Part shown: positions 24,510 to 28,032 of the stretch, piece by piece
How the letters are laid out: each line of letters starts with the position of its first letter
How positions within the stretch are numbered: position 1 is the first letter of the stretch
Assembly: GCA_041608535.1 (NCBI GenBank)
Contig: JBFISM010000036.1
Span: 1-28,032, forward strand
DNA: 28,032 bases
Origin: JBFISM01 sp041608535
Lineage (GTDB): Bacteria > Actinomycetota > Acidimicrobiia > Spongiisociales > UBA5794
Direction: 5' to 3'
The notes under the pieces: model-generated
Seen by the model: the letters and a program-made list of their open reading frames with translations, nothing else
What the model was told of the DNA's origin: nothing
Database searches by the model: none
Translations under genes and position numbers: made by a program

Positions 24510-25279
24510 CGGCCAAACCGAAGCTCGCGGTGTGGAAGTTCGCCTCGTGCGACGGCTGCCAGCTCACCCTGCTCGACTGCGAGGACGAGCTGCTGGCGAT
24601 CGCCGGCGCCATCGAAATCGCCTACTTCCCGGAAGCGACCCGCGGCGAGATCGAGGGACCCTACGACCTGTCGCTGGTCGAAGGATCGGTGACGACTCGT
24701 CACGACGCAGCGCGGATCCAGGAGGTGCGCCAGGTCTCCAAAGCCTTGGTGACCATCGGGGCCTGTGCCACCGCCGGTGGCATTCAGGCGCTGCGCAATT
24801 CGGCCGATGTCGACGAGTTCCTGTCGATCGTGTACGCCCATCCCGAGTACATCAGCGCGCTAGAGACGTCGACACCCATCTCCGACCACGTCCCGGTGGA
24901 CTTCGAGCTCCGCGGCTGCCCGATCTCGAAGAGCCAACTCCTCGAGGTGATCAACGCCTTCGTGCACGAGAGGAAGCCCAACGTACCGGGTCACAGCGTG
25001 TGTGTGGAGTGCAAGCTGCGCGGTACCGATTGTGTGATGGTGGCGCAACGTATCCCCTGCCTGGGGCCGATCACCCAGGCCGGCTGCGGCGCCATCTGCC
25101 CGGCGTACGACCGGGGGTGCTACGGCTGTTTCGGACCTGCCGAGTCGCCCAACATCGCCGCTCTTGCCGAGTGGTGGGCCGATCTCGGCGTTCCTGCGGG
25201 CGACTTCGCTCTCGCGTTGAAGACGTACAACGGCTACTCCCCCGAGTTCAGAGAGGCGGTGGAGGTCTATGGGCGATGA
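24506..25279 (+). CDS. hydD: [NiFe] hydrogenase small subunit (delta)
   Basis: 257 aa. GTG overlaps the gamma-subunit stop (GTGA); the frame is open further back, but this start gives the standard N-terminus. The proximal-cluster Cys pair is in FASCDGCQLTLLDCE (C15, C18), with GACATAGG and RGCPISKSQLLE. The C-terminal Cys set (CVECKLRGTDC, IPCLGPITQAGCGAICPAYDRGCYGCFGP) supports further clusters. There is no Tat signal, so the enzyme is cytoplasmic, as expected for group 3. The stop lies inside the large-subunit gene, with an 11-nt overlap. Confidence 0.93.
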   Translation: MTAKPKLAVWKFASCDGCQLTLLDCEDELLAIAGAIEIAYFPEATRGEIEGPYDLSLVEGSVTTRHDAARIQEVRQVSKALVTIGACATAGGIQALRNSADVDEFLSIVYAHPEYISALETSTPISDHVPVDFELRGCPISKSQLLEVINAFVHERKPNVPGHSVCVECKLRGTDCVMVAQRIPCLGPITQAGCGAICPAYDRGCYGCFGPAESPNIAALAEWWADLGVPAGDFALALKTYNGYSPEFREAVEVYGR

Positions 25280-26573
25280 ACGTGAGATCGCCGTCGATTA
25301 TCTGGCGAGAGTCGAGGGTGAAGGAGCCATGTATCTCCGCCTCGAGGGCGACGAGGTGCTCGACCTCAGGTTCAAGATCTTCGAGCCACCCCGCTTTTTC
25401 GAGGCGTTTCTCCGCGGACGGAGATTCTCCGAGGCCCCGGACATCACCGCTCGTATCTGCGGCATCTGCCCGGTGGCCTATCAAACGAGTGCCTGCAACG
25501 CCATGGAGCACGCCGCCGCGGTGACGCTGCCCGATCAGCTTCGTGCGCTCCGGCGCATGTTGTTCTGTGGCGAGTGGATCGAAAGCCACGGCTTGCACGT
25601 CTTCTTCCTCCACGCCCCGGATTTTCTCGGATATGAGAGCGCGATCGCCATGGCCGCCGACATGCCGGAGCGCATCGAAACCGGTCTGCGGCTGAAGAAG
25701 CTCGGCAACACGGTGATGACCGTGCTCGGTGGGCGGGAGATCCACCCGATCAACGTGCGGGTTGGGGGGTTCTACCGGGTGCCGACCAAGACCGAGCTGG
25801 AGGCGCTGGTCCCGGAGCTGGAGTGGGCACTCGAAGCCGCCGTCGACACCGTGCACTGGGTCGCCGGCTTCCCGTTTCCGGAATTCGAACGCGACTACGA
25901 GTTCGTTGCGCTGCGGCACCCGGAGCGCTACGCCATCGAGGAGGGCCGCATCGTCTCCAACCGCGGTCTCGACATCCCCGTCACAGACTGGTCCCACGTC
26001 TTCGAGGAATCGCACGTTGCGTGGTCGAACGCCCTCCACGCCACCGTGAAGAAACGCGGTTCGTATCACGTCGGACCGATGGCCCGCTACAGCCTCAACT
26101 CCCAGCAACTCAGCCCGGGGGCGCAACGCGCCGCCATCGACGCCGGTCTTGGCGACACCTGCACCAATCCGTTCCGGAGCATCGTCGTGCGGGCAGTCGA
26201 GATTGCCTTTGCATGCGAGGAAATCCTCAGTCTGATCGACGACTACGACCGACCCGCCGAACCCAGCATCGAGGTCGTACCGAACGGGCAGATCGGTCAC
26301 GGCGCCTCCGAAGCGCCACGGGGTCTCCTGTACCACCGCTACGAGATCGACCACGGGGGGATGATCGCCGATGTCGACATCGTGCCCCCGACGTCACAGA
26401 ACCAGCTCAGCATCGAGGAGGATCTGGTGACGTTTGTTCCGCCGCACGCCCATCTCGCCGATGACGATCTTCAGTGGCAGCTCGAACAAGCCATCCGCAA
26501 CTACGACCCCTGCATTTCATGCGCCACCCACTTCCTCGATCTCACGGTCGATCGCCTGGGGATCGGGCCGTGA
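25269..26573 (+). CDS. hydA: [NiFe] hydrogenase large subunit (alpha), group 3b type
   Basis: 434 aa. It carries the Ni-Fe(CN)2CO site: L1 motif RICGICP at 62-68 and L2 motif DPCISCATH at 413-421, supplying the four Cys ligands (C64, C67, C415, C418). The 13-residue tail after H421 (FLDLTVDRLGIGP) would be removed by the protease encoded next. The start ATG overlaps the small-subunit gene by 11 nt. With beta and gamma subunits of the sulfhydrogenase type, the complex fits a bidirectional NAD(P)-linked group 3b hydrogenase rather than a Hox (3d) enzyme. It oxidises H2 or, with excess reductant, evolves it. Confidence 0.93.
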   Translation: MGDEREIAVDYLARVEGEGAMYLRLEGDEVLDLRFKIFEPPRFFEAFLRGRRFSEAPDITARICGICPVAYQTSACNAMEHAAAVTLPDQLRALRRMLFCGEWIESHGLHVFFLHAPDFLGYESAIAMAADMPERIETGLRLKKLGNTVMTVLGGREIHPINVRVGGFYRVPTKTELEALVPELEWALEAAVDTVHWVAGFPFPEFERDYEFVALRHPERYAIEEGRIVSNRGLDIPVTDWSHVFEESHVAWSNALHATVKKRGSYHVGPMARYSLNSQQLSPGAQRAAIDAGLGDTCTNPFRSIVVRAVEIAFACEEILSLIDDYDRPAEPSIEVVPNGQIGHGASEAPRGLLYHRYEIDHGGMIADVDIVPPTSQNQLSIEEDLVTFVPPHAHLADDDLQWQLEQAIRNYDPCISCATHFLDLTVDRLGIGP

Positions 26574-27004
26574 GGCGCCTGGTGATCGGAATCGGCAACG
26601 AGTTCCGGGGTGACGACGCCGCCGGCCCGGCCGTCGCACGTGGCATCCGCTCGGGAGAGACCCTGGTGCGAGCGGGAGCCTCGGTGGAGCTCCTCGAACG
26701 CTGGTCGGGTTGGGATGAAGTCATCGTCATCGATGCGATGCGAAGCGGCGCCCCGCCCGGCACGGTCAGCCGGTTCGATGCGGCATGCGAGAGGCTTCCT
26801 CGCGGCCGCTTCGTGTCCAGTCACGCCATGGGTTTCAGCGACGTCGTCGAACTCGCCCGCCGGCTCGGGCGTCTTCCTTCTCGACTGATCGTGTACGGCA
26901 TCGAGGCCGAGGAGCTGACCCTCGGAGCCGGTCTGTCGCCAGCCGTGTGTACCGCCGTCGAGCAACTCACGGCGGCGATTGATCAGGAGTCATTGCATGC
27001 ATGA
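26570..27004 (+). CDS. Hydrogenase maturation endopeptidase
   Basis: 144 aa. GTG overlaps the large-subunit stop (GTGA). HybD/HycI family: IGIGNEFRGDDAAGPAVA holds the first metal-sensing acidic residue, VIVIDAMRSG the second, and SSHAMGFSDVVELAR the His. It checks nickel insertion and cleaves the large-subunit tail after H421. Its position next to its substrate gene matches many group 3 operons. The last 8 nt overlap the following hypA-like gene. Confidence 0.92.
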   Translation: MRRLVIGIGNEFRGDDAAGPAVARGIRSGETLVRAGASVELLERWSGWDEVIVIDAMRSGAPPGTVSRFDAACERLPRGRFVSSHAMGFSDVVELARRLGRLPSRLIVYGIEAEELTLGAGLSPAVCTAVEQLTAAIDQESLHA

Positions 27005-27254
27005 GAGTGGACTCGTCGCCGCCATTGTCACCGAGGCGCAGCGCCATGCCTCGACTGAGGAACAGCGAGTCACGATGCTGCGGCTCCGTATAGGGGCGCT
27101 GGCGGCGGTCAGCCCGGAGGCGCTGCGCACCGGGATATTGGAGCGGACCACAGCTGCGTGGGGAGAGGCGCCGGAGATCGAGATCGAGTGCGATTCCGAC
27201 CCGAGCACCGCCGGAGCGTTGTGGGTCACACTCGTCGCGGTCGGGGTCGGCTGA
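26997..27254 (+). CDS. hypA: HypA-like nickel chaperone lacking the zinc domain
   Basis: 85 aa against about 113-117 for the family. ATG 26997 has aggag upstream. The nickel-binding N-terminus MHE and the fold motif LRLRIGALAAVSPEALRTGI are kept. The two CxxC pairs of the zinc loop are absent; only one Cys remains, in IECDSD. The end (GALWVTLVAVGVG) still resembles the closing strand of full HypA, so the zinc ribbon seems cleanly removed rather than the protein cut short. It may be a specialised or partly inactive nickel-delivery protein. It is followed by hypC after 2 nt. Confidence 0.8.
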   Translation: MHESGLVAAIVTEAQRHASTEEQRVTMLRLRIGALAAVSPEALRTGILERTTAAWGEAPEIEIECDSDPSTAGALWVTLVAVGVG

Positions 27255-27256
27255 CG

Positions 27257-27487
27257 ATGTGTGTCGCCGTACCGGGGAAGATCATCTGGGTCGGTCAGGG
27301 AACCACCGTCTCCATGCCGGCCCGCATCGACGACGGTCGTGCGGTGCACGACATCGATCTCGTACTGGTTCCCGAAGCCCGGGTCGGTGATCACGTGATC
27401 GTCCACTCCGGATACGCCGTGCGCATTGTCACGGCGCACGAAGCGGCCGCCACCTTCGAGCTGCTCGATGGCCCTCTCAGCGGGTGA
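27257..27487 (+). CDS. hypC: HypC/HupF hydrogenase assembly chaperone
   Basis: 76 aa, starting 2 nt after the hypA-like stop. MCVAVPGKI carries the essential N-terminal Cys2 and the family motif; DIDLVLVPEARVGDHVIVHSGYAVRIV completes the small beta-barrel. HypC (with HypD, not in this window) carries the Fe(CN)2CO unit to the large subunit. hypB, hypD, hypE and hypF are missing here, so they must lie outside the window or be shared with another hydrogenase. It is the last gene of the operon. Confidence 0.93.
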   Translation: MCVAVPGKIIWVGQGTTVSMPARIDDGRAVHDIDLVLVPEARVGDHVIVHSGYAVRIVTAHEAAATFELLDGPLSG

Positions 27488-27789
27488 GCGGCGGCGCCAG
27501 GCGACGGTATGAGCAGACGATGGGATCGTCGGTCGTGCGCCCCATGACGTGATCGGTGTGGGGTGTCGGCCTCCGGCGTTGCCGCCACTCCACGCCGCCT
27601 GCAATGGTCTCCGAGGCCGTTCGCCTCTTGCAGGTACGGTGCGAACTGAGGCACGCTCGAAGGCGAGGAGGTGGCTCGCGTTGATTGCCATCGAGCGTGA
27701 AGGCGCCGCCAGGCGGAATTCCTGTCAGCACATCATGACCCGGCAACGGCCGGCTTCGGAGTTTCGCACGACGTAGTCTGGAGGGCGCC
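27488..27789. other. 302-bp stretch without a supported gene; large hairpin inside
   Basis: No convincing coding frame is seen; minus-strand open frames here are Arg/Pro/Thr-rich shadows. CCTGCAA (27598-27604) pairs with TTGCAGG (27628-27634), and GAGGC (27613-27617) with GCCTC (27623-27627), giving a 12-bp stem with an 8-nt bulge. This could end the hydrogenase transcript. Confidence 0.4.
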
Positions 27790-27954
27790 GTGGGTGCATC
27801 CACAAGCAAGAGCCGAGTCGAGGGCGTATCCCCGTCCGACCGGACGCTCGTGATTGTCTTGTCGCAGGTGGTGACCATCGTCGCGATGGTGGTCCTCTGG
27901 TCGATCGTCCGAAGCCGACGGCGAGGCGCCCCGGAGGCACACGCTCAGGAATGA
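27790..27954 (+). CDS. Small single-pass membrane protein
   Basis: 54 aa, GTG start with a ggaggg Shine-Dalgarno about 5 nt upstream. A hydrophilic N-terminus (GASTSKSRVEGVSPSDRT) is followed by one membrane segment (LVIVLSQVVTIVAMVVLWSIV), then a basic stop-transfer sequence (RSRRRGAPEAHAQE). It sits 7 nt before an ABC ATPase gene on the same strand, so it is probably an accessory part of that transporter operon. No family recognised. Confidence 0.6.
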   Translation: MGASTSKSRVEGVSPSDRTLVIVLSQVVTIVAMVVLWSIVRSRRRGAPEAHAQE

Positions 27955-27961
27955 GGCGTCG

Positions 27962-28032
27962 GTGAGTCTCGTTGTCGAAGCCCGGCACCTGCAGAAGCGC
28001 TACGGGGACTTCGTCGCCGTCGACGACGTCAG
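27962..28032 (+). CDS. ABC transporter ATP-binding protein, partial
   Basis: Only the first 23 codons are present, starting at GTG 27962: SLVVEARHLQKRYGDFVAVD. The LxKRYGDFxAVDDV pattern is the standard opening of DrrA/CcmA-type ABC ATPases; Walker A lies beyond the window. It follows the 54-aa membrane-protein gene by 7 nt. Substrate unknown. Confidence 0.75.
   Translation, partial: MSLVVEARHLQKRYGDFVAVDDV

Noticed and set aside
22058..26573. Hydrogenase as a Hox-type (group 3d) enzyme
   Set aside because: No HoxF/HoxU diaphorase; instead HydB-like 4Fe-4S and HydG-like FAD/2Fe-2S subunits of the sulfhydrogenase type are present.
27477..27878. Minus-strand open frame of 133 codons after hypC
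   Set aside because: Arg/Pro/Thr-rich, no motif, overlaps hypC and the small membrane-protein gene, and no Shine-Dalgarno seen.
1..28032. tRNA, rRNA, CRISPR array, insertion sequence or phage island
   Set aside because: No cloverleaf-like block, spaced direct-repeat array, transposase or phage gene was recognised anywhere in the window.

Overview
The window is high-GC DNA with many GTG starts, 4-nt GTGA/ATGA gene overlaps and several start codons placed 6-7 nt after a TANNNT-like -10 box. With a polyphosphate glucokinase, a Ddn-like F420-type nitroreductase homologue and DUF4404/DUF302 proteins, this points to an actinobacterium, perhaps Acidimicrobiia (inference). I see no rRNA, tRNA, CRISPR array, insertion sequence or phage gene.

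Layout. (1) 1-998: the first part of a minus-strand membrane protein that runs off the left edge. (2) 1158-8862: a signalling locus. It holds a cyclic-nucleotide-binding (CNB) protein on the minus strand and, divergently, a three-gene coupled operon: a receiver/class III cyclase fusion and two large membrane NarL-type histidine kinases. A converging pair of response regulators (single-domain REC and NarL/LuxR type) follows. The two kinases carry complementary defects: the first keeps the phospho-accepting His but lacks the N-box Glu, and the second keeps the N-box but has Asn in place of His. An 18-bp near-palindrome occurs close upstream of two of the receiver genes. (3) 9045-16000: accessory genes, namely a frameshifted lipoprotein/propeller remnant, two VOC proteins, an SDR, polyphosphate glucokinase, a coiled-coil protein, a COG1313 radical SAM protein, a Ddn-like nitroreductase, a DUF302 protein flanked by two copies of a 16-bp palindrome-containing sequence, and a small membrane protein. 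(4) 16129-19811: a heterodimeric ABC exporter with one degenerate ATP site. (5) 19935-21964: a small secreted calcium-loop protein, a DUF4404 protein and a CorC/HlyC-type membrane protein. (6) 22058-27487: a tightly coupled operon for a group 3b-type NAD(P)-linked [NiFe] hydrogenase (beta, CNB-like, gamma, small and large subunits, maturation protease, a HypA lacking its zinc domain, HypC). (7) 27790-28032: a 54-residue membrane protein and the start of an ABC ATPase.

How the genes may work together (inference). The kinase pair could act as an obligate heterodimer that phosphorylates the nearby receivers. One receiver is fused to a nucleotide cyclase, and the divergent neighbour has a CNB pocket with the key Glu and Arg, so sensing, second-messenger synthesis and read-out may all lie in this one locus. 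The hydrogenase operon also contains a CNB-fold protein, but its pocket looks unable to bind cyclic nucleotides.
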